From Geochorda sp036562495 (GTDB lineage: Bacteria; Bacillota; Limnochordia; Limnochordales; Geochordaceae), in NCBI GenBank assembly GCA_036562495.1, contig DATCKA010000070.1, positions 62,001 through 126,000 of the forward strand: 64,000 bases of DNA. The letters run 5' to 3'. The notes under the pieces are model-generated. The model saw only the letters and a program-made list of their open reading frames with translations, was not told the origin of the DNA and searched no databases. The position numbers and the translations under genes were made by a program. Numbering within the stretch: the first letter of the stretch is position 1; each line of letters opens with the position of its first letter. This document shows positions 50,497 through 59,024 of the stretch, piece by piece.

Positions 50497-51174
50497 ATGA
50501 GAGCGGTCATGCTGGGCATGCCCGGAGCTGGCAAGGGGACCCAGGCGGAGCGCCTGGCCCGAGAGCTGGGCATTCCGCACATCTCCACCGGAGCCATCTT
50601 CCGGGATGCGGTGCAGCGAGGCACGGATCTCGGCAAGCAGGCCAAGGCGTACATGGACCGCGGGGAGTTGGTGCCCGACGCTGTGACCGTGGCCATCGTG
50701 CGCGAGCGGCTGCAGGCGCCGGATTGCCGGCGGGGCTTCGTGCTCGATGGCTTCCCGCGCAACCTCGAGCAGGCGCGTGCCCTCGACGAGGCGCTGGCCC
50801 GGGAGGGCTTGAGCATCGACGCCGCGATCAACCTGGTCGTGCCTGCCGAGGAGGCGGTGCGCCGCATCACCAGTCGCCGGGTCTGCTCCCGCTGCGGGGC
50901 GACGTACGGGGCCGGAGAGCTGGCGGCCTCGGGCGAGTCCGGCGGCGACGTCTGCCCGCGTTGCGGGGGGCAGCTGGTGCAGCGCGACGACGACCGCGAG
51001 GAGGTCGTGCGCCAGCGGTTGCGGGTGTACGAGGAGAGCACCCGCCCGCTGATCGACTACTACGCCGCTCGAGGGGTCCTGGTGGAGGTGCCGGGCACGG
51101 GTGGCGTCGACGAGGTGGCCGAGGCCGTCGGGCGCGTGCTGAGGGAGCGGGGCCTCGGGATCGACCGAGGATGA
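50497..51174 (+). CDS. adk: Adenylate kinase, zinc-type LID
   Basis: Interconverts ATP + AMP and 2 ADP. P-loop GMPGAGKGTQAE at residues 5-16, AMP-site HISTGAIFRDA, and LID domain with four cysteines in two pairs (CSRCG and CPRCG), the zinc-binding Gram-positive form; the LID is lengthened by some 10 residues (ELAASGESGGD). 225 residues. Its stop overlaps the map ATG (ATGA). Confidence 0.99.
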   Translation: MRAVMLGMPGAGKGTQAERLARELGIPHISTGAIFRDAVQRGTDLGKQAKAYMDRGELVPDAVTVAIVRERLQAPDCRRGFVLDGFPRNLEQARALDEALAREGLSIDAAINLVVPAEEAVRRITSRRVCSRCGATYGAGELAASGESGGDVCPRCGGQLVQRDDDREEVVRQRLRVYEESTRPLIDYYAARGVLVEVPGTGGVDEVAEAVGRVLRERGLGIDRG

Positions 51175-51917
51175 TCGTGCTCAAGCGGCCGGACGAGATC
51201 GCCCGGATGCGGGCAGCGGGGCGCATCGTCGGGCAGCTCCTCGAGGAGATCGGGCGGCGCATCCGTCCGGGCGTGACGACGGCTGAGCTGGATCGCTTCG
51301 CGGAGGCGTTCATCCGGGAGCGGGGTGCCATCCCCTCCTTCAAGGGGTACCGGGGGTACCCGGCCAGCATCTGCACCTCCGTCAACGAGCAGGTGGTGCA
51401 CGGCATCCCGGGCGATCGGCCGCTGCGGGAGGGCGACATCCTCTCGGTCGATGTGGGCGTGGTGCTGGACGGCTACCACGGGGATGCGGCCCGCACCTTC
51501 CCCGTGGGCGAGGTCGACGAACGGGCCCGACGGCTGCTGGAGGTGACAGAGCAGGCCCTCTGGGCCGGCATCGAGCAGGCCCGGGTGGGACGCCACCTCT
51601 CGGACATCGGGCATGCCATCCAGCGCCTGGTGGAGAGCGCCGGCCTCTCGGTCGTGCGGGAGTTCGTTGGCCACGGCATCGGGAGGCAGATGCACGAGGA
51701 GCCGCAGGTGCCCAACTATGGGCTGCCGGGCCGGGGGGTCCGGTTGAGAGCGGGCATGACGCTGGCCATCGAGCCGATGGTCAACGAGGGCGCCAGTGAT
51801 GTTACAATCCTGGAGGATCAGTGGACGGCGGTGACGGTCGATGGCAGCCGCTCCGCCCACTTCGAGCACACCGTGGCCATCACGGATGACGGGCCGGTGG
51901 TGTTGACCCTGCCGTGA
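51171..51917 (+). CDS. map: Methionine aminopeptidase type I
   Basis: Removes the initiator methionine co-translationally. Metal ligands are visible: two Asp in SVDVGVVLDGYHGDAART, His in FVGHGIGRQMHEEPQVPN, Glu in LAIEPMVNEG and Glu in HFEHTVAI. 248 residues from ATG 51171, overlapping adk. The reading frame is open upstream but over adk in another frame. Confidence 0.98.
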   Translation: MIVLKRPDEIARMRAAGRIVGQLLEEIGRRIRPGVTTAELDRFAEAFIRERGAIPSFKGYRGYPASICTSVNEQVVHGIPGDRPLREGDILSVDVGVVLDGYHGDAARTFPVGEVDERARRLLEVTEQALWAGIEQARVGRHLSDIGHAIQRLVESAGLSVVREFVGHGIGRQMHEEPQVPNYGLPGRGVRLRAGMTLAIEPMVNEGASDVTILEDQWTAVTVDGSRSAHFEHTVAITDDGPVVLTLP

Positions 51918-52228
51918 CGGAGCATGGTGGGCCGACAGCCGAGGAGCCCCGGGTACGGCTCGGGCAGCTGGTGACTTCCCGGGCCGGGCGTGATGCGGGA
52001 CGGGTTTACCTCGTGGTAGGAGTGAGGGCGGACGGGCGGGTGCTGGTGGCCGATGGCCGCCATCGCAAGGTGGCTCAGGCCAAGGCCAAGAATCCCCGTC
52101 ACCTCTGGCTGCACGACCGCGTGGCGCCAGAGATCGCCGGGCGGCTGGAGCGAGGAGAGCCCGTCAGCGACCTGCAGGTGCGACAGGCGCTCGAGGAGCT
52201 GCTCGGCACGGGCGACGTGGCGGTGTGA
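51914..52228 (+). CDS. KOW-domain RNA-binding protein (L14e/L27e-like, YbzG family)
   Basis: A 104-residue protein with a KOW motif in the first half (LGQLVTSRAGRDAGRVYLVVGV) and a basic patch (DGRHRKVAQAKAKNPRHLWLHD). Proteins of this kind sit between map and infA in many Bacillota; their function is not established. GTG 51914 overlaps the map stop. Confidence 0.88.
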   Translation: MTEHGGPTAEEPRVRLGQLVTSRAGRDAGRVYLVVGVRADGRVLVADGRHRKVAQAKAKNPRHLWLHDRVAPEIAGRLERGEPVSDLQVRQALEELLGTGDVAV

Positions 52229-52249
52229 GGCCTAAGAGAGGATGAGGCT

Positions 52250-52468
52250 ATGGGCAAGCAGGACGTCATAGAGGTGGAAGGCACGGTCGTCGAGCCCCTC
52301 CCCAACGCGATGTTTCGGGTGGAGCTCGAGAACGGCCACAAGGTGCTGGCGCACATCGCAGGCAAGATGCGGATGAACTTCATCCGGATCCTTCCTGGCG
52401 ATCGTGTCATCGTGCAACTCTCCCCCTATGACCTGACCCGCGGCCGGATCGTCTATCGCAAGCGCTGA
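52250..52468 (+). CDS. infA: Translation initiation factor IF-1
   Basis: 72-residue OB-fold that blocks the A site during initiation: KQDVIEVEGTVVEPLPNAMF, ENGHKVLAHIAGKMRMNFIRI, DLTRGRIVYRKR. Ribosome binding site AGAGGATGA before ATG 52250. A 122-nt gap leads to rpmJ. Confidence 0.99.
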   Translation: MGKQDVIEVEGTVVEPLPNAMFRVELENGHKVLAHIAGKMRMNFIRILPGDRVIVQLSPYDLTRGRIVYRKR

Positions 52469-52582
52469 GCAGCAGGGCGACCAGGCGGGCGCTTGACGCG
52501 TCGCAGGCGATCCGTCGAGCGGCGGGCCTGCCTGCTTGTGCTCGTCTGCCGAGGCCATGTATTCTGTGCGGGAGAGGGCAGG

Positions 52583-52588
52583 TATAAT
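52583..52588 (+). promoter_or_regulatory. Possible -10 box directly before rpmJ
   Basis: Perfect TATAAT ending 2 nt before the rpmJ ATG, in the longest gap of the spc/alpha block. No good -35 at 16-18 bp. Transcripts would start inside rpmJ and could serve rpsM to rplQ only. Confidence 0.35.
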
Positions 52589-52590
52589 CG

Positions 52591-52704
52591 ATGAAGGTGC
52601 GACCTTCTGTCAAGCGCATCTGCGAGAAGTGCAAGATCATCCGCCGTCACCGGCGCGTGATGGTCATCTGCGAGAACCCCAAGCACCGCCAGCGGCAGGG
52701 CTAG
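52591..52704 (+). CDS. rpmJ: 50S ribosomal protein L36
   Basis: A 37-residue protein, KVRPSVKRICEKCKIIRRH then VICENPKHRQRQG. The zinc ligands Cys11, Cys14, Cys27 and His32 mark the zinc-binding (C+) type. ATG 52591; the ribosome binding site GGGAGAGGGCAGG is split by the TATAAT. It is the usual gene between infA and rpsM. Confidence 0.97.
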   Translation: MKVRPSVKRICEKCKIIRRHRRVMVICENPKHRQRQG

Positions 52705-52755
52705 GGAGCCGGTGAGGCAAAGCCGGGCGATCTTACGCGAGGGAGTGGTCTGGAC

Positions 52756-53130
52756 ATGGCACGTATCGCCGGGGTCGACCTGCCTCGGGACAAGCGGGTC
52801 GAGGTCGCCCTTACCTATATCTACGGGATCGGGCGCTCGAGCGCGCGCCAGATCGTGGCCCGCACCGGCATCAACCCTGACACGCGGGTGCGCGACCTGA
52901 CCGAGGACGAGGTGACGCGCCTGCGGGAGATCATCGAGCGGGAGTACAAGGTCGAGGGTGAGCTGCGCCGAGAGGTAGCCGCCAACATCAAGCGGCTCAT
53001 CGACATCGGCTGCTATCGCGGGCTTCGGCACAAGCGAGGGCTTCCCGTCAGGGGGCAGCGCACCCGGACCAACGCGCGGACCCGCAAGGGTCCCAAGCGC
53101 ACCGTGGGCGTCAAGCGGAAGAAGACGTGA
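52756..53130 (+). CDS. rpsM: 30S ribosomal protein S13
   Basis: Head protein contacting the P-site tRNA and the 50S subunit. 124 residues: ARIAGVDLPRDKRVEVALTYIYGIG, then the HhH region and the basic tail RGLPVRGQRTRTNARTRKGP. Confidence 0.99.
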   Translation: MARIAGVDLPRDKRVEVALTYIYGIGRSSARQIVARTGINPDTRVRDLTEDEVTRLREIIEREYKVEGELRREVAANIKRLIDIGCYRGLRHKRGLPVRGQRTRTNARTRKGPKRTVGVKRKKT

Positions 53131-53153
53131 CGTGAGGGAGGCCATGGCACACC

Positions 53154-53558
53154 ATGCCTGAACCGCGACGCCGAGGGGGGACGACCCGGGTCCGCCACCG
53201 GGAGCGCAAGAACATTCCCTCGGGGATTGCGCACATCAAGTCGACCTTCAACAACACCATCGTCACCATCACCGACAAGCAGGGCAACGTCATCGCCTGG
53301 GCCAGTGCGGGGACGGTGGGCTTCAAGGGCTCCCGCAAGGGGACGCCCTACGCGGCTGGGCTGGCGGGAGAGGCAGCGGCTCGCGCCGCGATGGAGCACG
53401 GGATGCGCGAGGTCGAGGTTCGCGTCCGTGGGCCCGGCTCCGGTCGGGAGACGGCCATCCGGTCGCTGCAGGCAGCGGGCCTCGAGGTGACCGCCATCAA
53501 AGACGTGACCCCCATCCCTCACAACGGCTGCCGGCCGCCCAAGCGCCGGCGGGTGTGA
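53154..53558 (+). CDS. rpsK: 30S ribosomal protein S11
   Basis: Platform protein at the mRNA exit. 134 residues with IPSGIAHIKSTFNNTIVTITD and RGPGSGRETAIRSLQAAGLEV; ends in the usual PHNGCRPPKRRRV. Confidence 0.99.
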   Translation: MPEPRRRGGTTRVRHRERKNIPSGIAHIKSTFNNTIVTITDKQGNVIAWASAGTVGFKGSRKGTPYAAGLAGEAAARAAMEHGMREVEVRVRGPGSGRETAIRSLQAAGLEVTAIKDVTPIPHNGCRPPKRRRV

Positions 53559-53591
53559 GGCGGCGGAGAAGGGTAGGAGGACCTGCCACGC

Positions 53592-54218
53592 ATGGGACGT
53601 TACATCGGCCCTGTCTGCCGGCTCTGCCGGCGTGAGGGCGTCAAGCTCTTCCTCAAGGGCGACCGCTGCTACTCCGAGAAGTGCGCGCTGGAGCGGCGCA
53701 ACTACGCCCCCGGCCAGCACGGTCAGATCCGGCGGAAGCCCACCGAGTACGGCCTGCACCTGCGGGAGAAGCAGCGCCTGCGCCGCTATTACGGGCTGAT
53801 GGAGGGGCAGTTCCGGCGCATCTTCCAGCAGGCAGCGCGGCGCAAGGGCGTCACGGGAGAGGCATTGCTGCAGCTGTTGGAGCTGAGGCTCGACAACGTG
53901 GTCTATCGTCTCGGCTTCGCGCAGTCGCGCCGACAGGCCCGCCAGCTGGTCAGCCACGGGCACTTCACCGTCAACGGACGGAAGGTCGACGTGCCCTCCT
54001 ATCGCCTGCGGCCCGGTGACGTGGTCGGCGTGCGAGAGGGCAGCAAGGACGTCGCGCTGATCCGCGACAACGTCGCGGCCTCCGGGGGCCGAGGCGTGCC
54101 CTCCTGGCTGGAGCTGGCGCCGGAGCGCCTGGAGGGGCGCGTGCTGGCGGTGCCCAGTCGGGACCAGATCGACGCACCGGTGCACGAGCACCTGGTCGTG
54201 GAGCACTACTCCCGCTGA
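53592..54218 (+). CDS. rpsD: 30S ribosomal protein S4
   Basis: Primary 16S-binding protein and translational repressor in many bacteria. 208 residues; the N-terminus has a CRLCRREGVKLFLKG segment with further Cys pairs (zinc-type S4), and the S4 RNA-binding domain reads RLDNVVYRLGFAQSRRQARQLVSHGHFTVNG. Lies between rpsK and rpoA. Confidence 0.99.
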   Translation: MGRYIGPVCRLCRREGVKLFLKGDRCYSEKCALERRNYAPGQHGQIRRKPTEYGLHLREKQRLRRYYGLMEGQFRRIFQQAARRKGVTGEALLQLLELRLDNVVYRLGFAQSRRQARQLVSHGHFTVNGRKVDVPSYRLRPGDVVGVREGSKDVALIRDNVAASGGRGVPSWLELAPERLEGRVLAVPSRDQIDAPVHEHLVVEHYSR

Positions 54219-54263
54219 TGGCCCCGGCGTAGGCCCGCAAGCCAGGGAGGCGGTCGAGCAGAG

Positions 54264-55217
54264 ATGGCAGTGATGTTGGAGTTGGAGCGGCCCACCATCC
54301 AGGCGGTGGAGGTGACCGACACCTACGGCAAGTTCGTCGTGGAGCCCCTCGAGCGGGGATACGGCATCACCTTGGGCAACTCGTTGCGCCGGGTGCTGAT
54401 GTCGTCGCTGCCGGGCGCGGCGGTGGCTACGTTGCGCATCGACGGCGTACTCCACGAGTTCTCCCATCTGCCGGGGGTGCGGGAGGACGTCACCGACATC
54501 ATCCTCAACATCAAGGAACTGGTGGTGCGGCTGCACGGCGATGGCCCGGTGACCGCCCGCCTCGAGGCCTCGGAGGAGGGGCCGGTGCTGGCGCGAGCCA
54601 TCCGGGTCGGTCCGGAGGTGGAGATCCTCAACCCGGACCATGTCATCGCCACCCTCGAGGCCGGCGGCCGCCTCTCGATGGAGATGACCATCGTCAAGGG
54701 ACGGGGCTGGGTGCCCGCGGAGCGCAACAAGCAGCCGGGGATGCCCATCGGCGTCATGGCGGTCGACTCCATCTTCAACCCGGTGCGCCGCGTCAACTAC
54801 CACGTCGAAAACACCCGGGTAGGCCAGCGCACCGACTTCGACCGGCTGGTGCTGGAGCTGTGGACCAACGGGGCCATCGCTCCGATGGAGGCCGTCTCGA
54901 CGGCGGCGCAGATCCTCATTCAGCACCTGGAGCTCTTCCGCAATCTTACGACGCCCGAGCAGACGCCCATGCTGCAGGAGAGCCCGCAGGACCGGGAGCG
55001 CAATCGGGTCCTGGACATGCCCATCGAGGAGCTGGGGCTGTCGGTGCGCTCCTACAACTGCCTCAAGCGGGCCGGCATCGACACCGTGGGCGAGCTGACG
55101 CGCAAGACCGAAGAGGACATGATGAAGGTCCGCAACCTGGGCAAGAAGTCGCTCCAGGAAGTGAAGGAGAAGCTGGCGCAACTGGGCCTGTCGCTGCGCC
55201 AGTCCGACGACGAGTGA
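54264..55217 (+). CDS. rpoA: DNA-directed RNA polymerase alpha subunit
   Basis: Assembly platform of RNA polymerase. The N-terminal domain (YGKFVVEPLERGYGITLGNSLRRVLMSSLPGAA) dimerises; after a linker near residue 230 the C-terminal domain (IEELGLSVRSYNCLKRAGIDTVGEL) contacts UP-elements and activators. 317 residues, normal length. Confidence 0.99.
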   Translation: MAVMLELERPTIQAVEVTDTYGKFVVEPLERGYGITLGNSLRRVLMSSLPGAAVATLRIDGVLHEFSHLPGVREDVTDIILNIKELVVRLHGDGPVTARLEASEEGPVLARAIRVGPEVEILNPDHVIATLEAGGRLSMEMTIVKGRGWVPAERNKQPGMPIGVMAVDSIFNPVRRVNYHVENTRVGQRTDFDRLVLELWTNGAIAPMEAVSTAAQILIQHLELFRNLTTPEQTPMLQESPQDRERNRVLDMPIEELGLSVRSYNCLKRAGIDTVGELTRKTEEDMMKVRNLGKKSLQEVKEKLAQLGLSLRQSDDE

Positions 55218-55235
55218 GACGGCGGGGGACGAGAC

Positions 55236-55574
55236 GTGAAGGCTCGTAAGCTGGGTCGCGACTTCGATCACCGGCGGTGGCTGCTGCGGCAGCTCGCCAC
55301 CCAACTCATCCTGCACGGGCGCATTCGGACGACCCTGACCCGGGCCAAGGTGGTGCGCCCCATCGCCGAGCGCATGGTCACCCTGGCCAAGCGGGGTGAC
55401 CTGCACGCTCGTCGGCAGGCCGCCTCGGTGCTGACCGACAAGGCCGCGGTGCGCAAACTCTTCGCCGAAGTGGGGCCCAAGTACGCCGATCGGCAAGGCG
55501 GGTACGTCCGGATCGTCAAGATCGGCCCGCGGCGGGGCGATGGCGCCCCCATGTCCATCATCGAACTGGTCTGA
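55236..55574 (+). CDS. rplQ: 50S ribosomal protein L17
   Basis: 112-residue protein at the tunnel exit; KLGRDFDHRRWLLRQLATQLILHGRI is typical, as is the KTTxAKxxRPxxE-like TTLTRAKVVRPIAERM. GTG start. Its stop overlaps the ecfA1 ATG (TGATG). Confidence 0.99.
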   Translation: MKARKLGRDFDHRRWLLRQLATQLILHGRIRTTLTRAKVVRPIAERMVTLAKRGDLHARRQAASVLTDKAAVRKLFAEVGPKYADRQGGYVRIVKIGPRRGDGAPMSIIELV

Positions 55575-56431
55575 TGCCCTCCGATCCCCTCATCGAGGTC
55601 GATCGGATCACCTACCGCTACGCCGCCGGTGGAGAAGCCCCGGCGGTCGTCGCGTTGAACGAGGTGTCCCTCCGGATCCGACCCGGTGAGCTGGTGGCGG
55701 TGGTCGGGCGTAACGGGTCGGGCAAGTCGACGCTGGCGCGCCACCTCAACGGGCTCCTGTTGCCGGACGAGGGCCGTGTGGTGGTCGACGGGATCGACAC
55801 CCGCGACACGGCCCGCCTGTGGGAGATCCGCCGGCGCGTCGGGATGATCTTCCAGAACCCCGACAACCAGCTGGTGGCCACGACGGTGGAGGAAGACGTG
55901 GCCTTCGGCCCCGAAAACCTGGGCGTCGCCCCCGACGAGATCGACCGGCGGGTCACGTGGGCCCTGGAGGCCGTGGGCATGACGGCCTACCGCCGTCATC
56001 CGCCCCACCGGCTCTCGGGTGGCCAGAAGCAGCGCGTCGCGATCGCCGGGGTGCTCGCGATGCAGCCCCTTTGCATCGTGGCCGACGAGCCCACGTCGAT
56101 GCTGGATCCTCGCGGGCGGGCCGAGGTGATGGAGACGCTCCTGGACCTGCGCCGCCGGCTGGGGATGGCGGTGGTGCTCATCACCCAGCAGATGGGTGAG
56201 GCGGTGCTGGCCGACCGGGTCGTCGTGATGGACCGGGGACGCATCGTCCTGGAGGGGCCACCTCGGACCGTCTTCCAGCGGGCCGCCGGACTGGAGGCCC
56301 TGGGGCTGGATCTGCCCGTGGCGGTGGCGGTGGCCGAACGTTTGCGGCAGGCCGGGGTGCCCGTCGATCCGGGCGTCATCACCGTCGAAGAGCTGGTGGA
56401 GTGGCTGTGCCCATCGTCGTCCGCCACCTGA
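55574..56431 (+). CDS. ecfA1: ECF transporter ATPase EcfA1
   Basis: First ATPase of the energizing module shared by many vitamin and metal ECF importers. Walker A GRNGSGKS (residues 45-52), Q-loop FQNPDNQLVATTVEEDVAFG, signature LSGGQ (147-151) and Walker B CIVADEPTSMLD. 285 residues. The FQNPDNQ motif is diagnostic for EcfA-type ATPases. No substrate-binding S component is nearby. Confidence 0.97.
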   Translation: MPSDPLIEVDRITYRYAAGGEAPAVVALNEVSLRIRPGELVAVVGRNGSGKSTLARHLNGLLLPDEGRVVVDGIDTRDTARLWEIRRRVGMIFQNPDNQLVATTVEEDVAFGPENLGVAPDEIDRRVTWALEAVGMTAYRRHPPHRLSGGQKQRVAIAGVLAMQPLCIVADEPTSMLDPRGRAEVMETLLDLRRRLGMAVVLITQQMGEAVLADRVVVMDRGRIVLEGPPRTVFQRAAGLEALGLDLPVAVAVAERLRQAGVPVDPGVITVEELVEWLCPSSSAT

Positions 56432-57369
56432 GCCATGTCTACATGCCGGGGACCCCCATGGCCGTCCCGGCGCTGCACGACGTGAGCTTCGAGATCGCGG
56501 ACGGCGAGTCGGTCGGGCTCATCGGTCCGACCGGTTCGGGCAAGTCGACGCTGGTCCAGCACCTCAATGGACTCATCCGCCCCCGGCCGGGCACGGTCTT
56601 CGTCGACGGGCAGGACGTGGGCGACCGGCGCACCGACCTCCGACGACTGCGCCGGACGGTGGGGCTCGTCTTCCAGTACCCCGAGTACCAGCTGTTCGAG
56701 GAGACCGTCTACGACGACGTCGCCTTCGGCCCACGCTCGATGGGGCTCGATGCCGACGAGGTGGACAGGCGGGTGCGCCGCGCCATGGCGTTGATGGGGC
56801 TCGACGTCGAGGCCCTGGCGAAGCGCTCCCCCTTCGAACTCTCCGGTGGACAGCGCCGCCGTGTGGCCATCGCAGGGGTGCTGGCCCTCGGCTGCTCCAA
56901 GCTGATCCTCGACGAACCGACGGCCGGGTTGGATCCCGCCGGCCGGCGGGACCTGCTGCGGCTCTTGGCTCGGCTCAACCGCGAGGGCATGACCGTGCTC
57001 TTGGTCACCCACGACATGGACGACCTGGCCGAGGTGGCGCGCCGGGTCCTGGTGTTGAGCGAGGGGCGTCTGGTCGCGGACGCGCCGGTGCGGGAGCTCT
57101 TCTCCCGGCATCGAGCCCTGCTGCAGGAGCACCGGCTCGACGTGCCGGTGGCGGTGCGCATCCTCTACGCCCTGCGCGAGCGCGGCGCCGACGTGCGGCT
57201 GGACCGCATCGGCGTCGACGAGGTGGCAGAGGAGATCCTGCGCTGGTGGCGCGCGACTCGAGGCCCCGCCGACGGCCGTGCCGCCTCCGGGCCGACGTCC
57301 ACGTCCCAGGAGAGGAGCCGGACTCATGGCCATCGGCGAGATCGCCCTCGGCCAGTACGTCCCCGGTGA
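56407..57369 (+). CDS. ecfA2: ECF transporter ATPase EcfA2
   Basis: Second ATPase of the pair. Walker A GPTGSGKS (40-47), Q-loop FQYPEYQLFEETVYDDVAFG, signature LSGGQRRRVAIAG, Walker B LILDEPTAGLD. I choose GTG 56407, 5 nt behind GGTGGAG; GTG 56401 is an alternative. The gene overlaps ecfA1 by 25 nt. The final 30 residues (RGPADGRAASGPTSTS and a basic end) are unconserved and run 44 nt into ecfT. Confidence 0.97.
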   Translation: MPIVVRHLSHVYMPGTPMAVPALHDVSFEIADGESVGLIGPTGSGKSTLVQHLNGLIRPRPGTVFVDGQDVGDRRTDLRRLRRTVGLVFQYPEYQLFEETVYDDVAFGPRSMGLDADEVDRRVRRAMALMGLDVEALAKRSPFELSGGQRRRVAIAGVLALGCSKLILDEPTAGLDPAGRRDLLRLLARLNREGMTVLLVTHDMDDLAEVARRVLVLSEGRLVADAPVRELFSRHRALLQEHRLDVPVAVRILYALRERGADVRLDRIGVDEVAEEILRWWRATRGPADGRAASGPTSTSQERSRTHGHRRDRPRPVRPR

Positions 57370-58120
57370 CTCGTTCCTGCACCGGCTCGACCCCCGCACC
57401 AAGATCGGCTTGGTCACCGGCTTCATCGTCCTGATGTTCGTGGTCGAGACCTGGTGGGGCTATGGCGTAGGCGTCGGGCTGGTCGCGCTCGGGCTCGCCG
57501 CCGGCCGCCTCTCTCCACGGTGGGTGTTGCGGGGGCTGCGTCCCATCGTGATGCTCATCGCCATCAGCGCCGTGCTCAACGCTTTCTGGACCGAGGGGCG
57601 CACCCTGTGGCAGTGGGGGCCGCTCCGGCTGACCGCGGAGGGCGTCGAGCGGGCCGGGATGATGGGGCTGCGGCTGGTGCTCCTGGTGGCGGGGGCTTCG
57701 CTCTTGACGCTCACCACCAGCCCCATCGACCTGACCGACGCCATCGAGCGGCTGCTGACCCCCTTTCGTCGCATCGGGGTGCCTGCCCACGAGCTGGCCA
57801 TGATGATGAGCATCGCCCTGCGCTTCGTGCCGACGCTGGTGGAGGAGGCCGAGCGCATCATGAAGGCACAGATGGCGCGGGGCGCCGCCTTCGACCGCGG
57901 CTCGCTCGTGGCGAGGGCTCGAGCGCTGGTGCCGCTCCTGGTGCCCCTCTTCGTCAGCGCCTTCCGACGGGCTGACGAGCTGGCGCTGGCCATGGAGGCG
58001 CGATGTTACCGCGGCGGAGAGGGGCGGACCCGGCTCCGCCAGCTCCACATGCAGCGACGAGATTGGGCCACGCTGGTCACCTTCGCGGTCGTGGCGGCAG
58101 GGGTGGGGGCCGTCCTTTGA
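57326..58120 (+). CDS. ecfT: ECF transporter transmembrane scaffold EcfT
   Basis: Membrane subunit coupling EcfA1A2 to S components. 264 residues; MAIGEIALGQYVPGDSFLHRLDPRTK, several hydrophobic helices, and the two coupling motifs AQMARGAAFDRG and AMEARCYRGG that dock on the ATPases. ATG 57326 has GAGAGGAG at 8 nt. Its stop overlaps the truA TTG. Confidence 0.97.
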   Translation: MAIGEIALGQYVPGDSFLHRLDPRTKIGLVTGFIVLMFVVETWWGYGVGVGLVALGLAAGRLSPRWVLRGLRPIVMLIAISAVLNAFWTEGRTLWQWGPLRLTAEGVERAGMMGLRLVLLVAGASLLTLTTSPIDLTDAIERLLTPFRRIGVPAHELAMMMSIALRFVPTLVEEAERIMKAQMARGAAFDRGSLVARARALVPLLVPLFVSAFRRADELALAMEARCYRGGEGRTRLRQLHMQRRDWATLVTFAVVAAGVGAVL

Positions 58121-59007
58121 AGGCCGCGCGTACCATCCGGTTGCGGGTGCAGTACGACGGGACCGGACTGTACGGCTTTCAGCGCCAGCGCGACCCGAGC
58201 AAGCTCACGGTGCAGGCGCTGCTGGAGGATGCCGGCCGTCGACTGCTGGGGCATCCGGTCGCCATGGTGGGCGCGGGCCGCACCGACGCCGGGGTGCACG
58301 CCGTGGGTCAGGTGGTGCACTTTCGCACGCCATCGACCATCCCCGCCGAGCGCATCCCCCAGGCGCTCAACCACCGCTTGCCGCCGGCCGTGCGGGTGGT
58401 GGAGGCGCAGGAGGCGGACCCGAGCTTCCACGCCAGGCGGGACGCCACCAGCCGCATCTACTGCTATCACATCCTCCAACATGCGCTGCCCTCGGCGCTG
58501 TTGGGACGCTTCACGCTGTGGTGGCCGGGGGCGCTGGATCTGACAGCCATGTCGCAGCTGGCCGCCCGGTTGGTCGGCCGCCATCGCTTCGGCGCCTTTG
58601 GCAGCCCCACGCGGCCGGGGGGGAGCACGTCCCGCACGCTCTACGCCTGCCGGGTGGACGAGGAGCCCCTGGCTGGCGGGCGCCTGGTGCGGATCTGCTT
58701 CGAGGCCGACGCCTTCCTGTACCGGATGGTACGGCGACTGGTGGGAGCCATGCTGGCGGTCGCCAGCGGGAGGCTGGAGGTCGACGACGTGGTGGACCTC
58801 CTGGACGAGCCCCGAGAGGCTCGGGTGTCGGAGCGAGCTGTCGGTGGGCGGCCGGTGGCCCAGGCGGTCTCACCGGCCGGGCTGGTACTGGTCCATGTAC
58901 ACTACGGGCCGCCACCGGCGGGTCTCGATGGCTGCGGGCGAATTCTTGACACGCTCGCGGGCCTTTGGCTAGAATGGCCGCGTGGCCTCGCCGGCCACGA
59001 CGGCTAG
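58117..59007 (+). CDS. truA: tRNA pseudouridine synthase A
   Basis: Makes pseudouridine at positions 38-40 of tRNAs. Catalytic Asp in GAGRTDAGVHAVGQVVHF; other motifs RDATSRIYCYHI and FLYRMVRRLVGAMLAVASGRL. TTG 58117 overlaps the ecfT stop. At 296 residues it has a C-terminal extension (after VLVHVHYG) of about 35 residues whose DNA also contains the rplM promoter. Confidence 0.97.
   Translation: MKAARTIRLRVQYDGTGLYGFQRQRDPSKLTVQALLEDAGRRLLGHPVAMVGAGRTDAGVHAVGQVVHFRTPSTIPAERIPQALNHRLPPAVRVVEAQEADPSFHARRDATSRIYCYHILQHALPSALLGRFTLWWPGALDLTAMSQLAARLVGRHRFGAFGSPTRPGGSTSRTLYACRVDEEPLAGGRLVRICFEADAFLYRMVRRLVGAMLAVASGRLEVDDVVDLLDEPREARVSERAVGGRPVAQAVSPAGLVLVHVHYGPPPAGLDGCGRILDTLAGLWLEWPRGLAGHDG
58946..58975 (+). 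promoter_or_regulatory. Promoter of rplM-rpsI inside truA
   Basis: Perfect TTGACA (58946-58951), 18-bp spacer, TAGAAT (58970-58975). Start near 58982, within the last codons of truA and 43 nt before rplM. Confidence 0.82.
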
Positions 59008-59024
59008 AGGGGATAGCAGCTGTC

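Noticed and set aside
51803..51808. TACAAT inside map as an internal promoter for infA
   Set aside because: No -35 hexamer at a suitable distance and it lies in conserved coding sequence.
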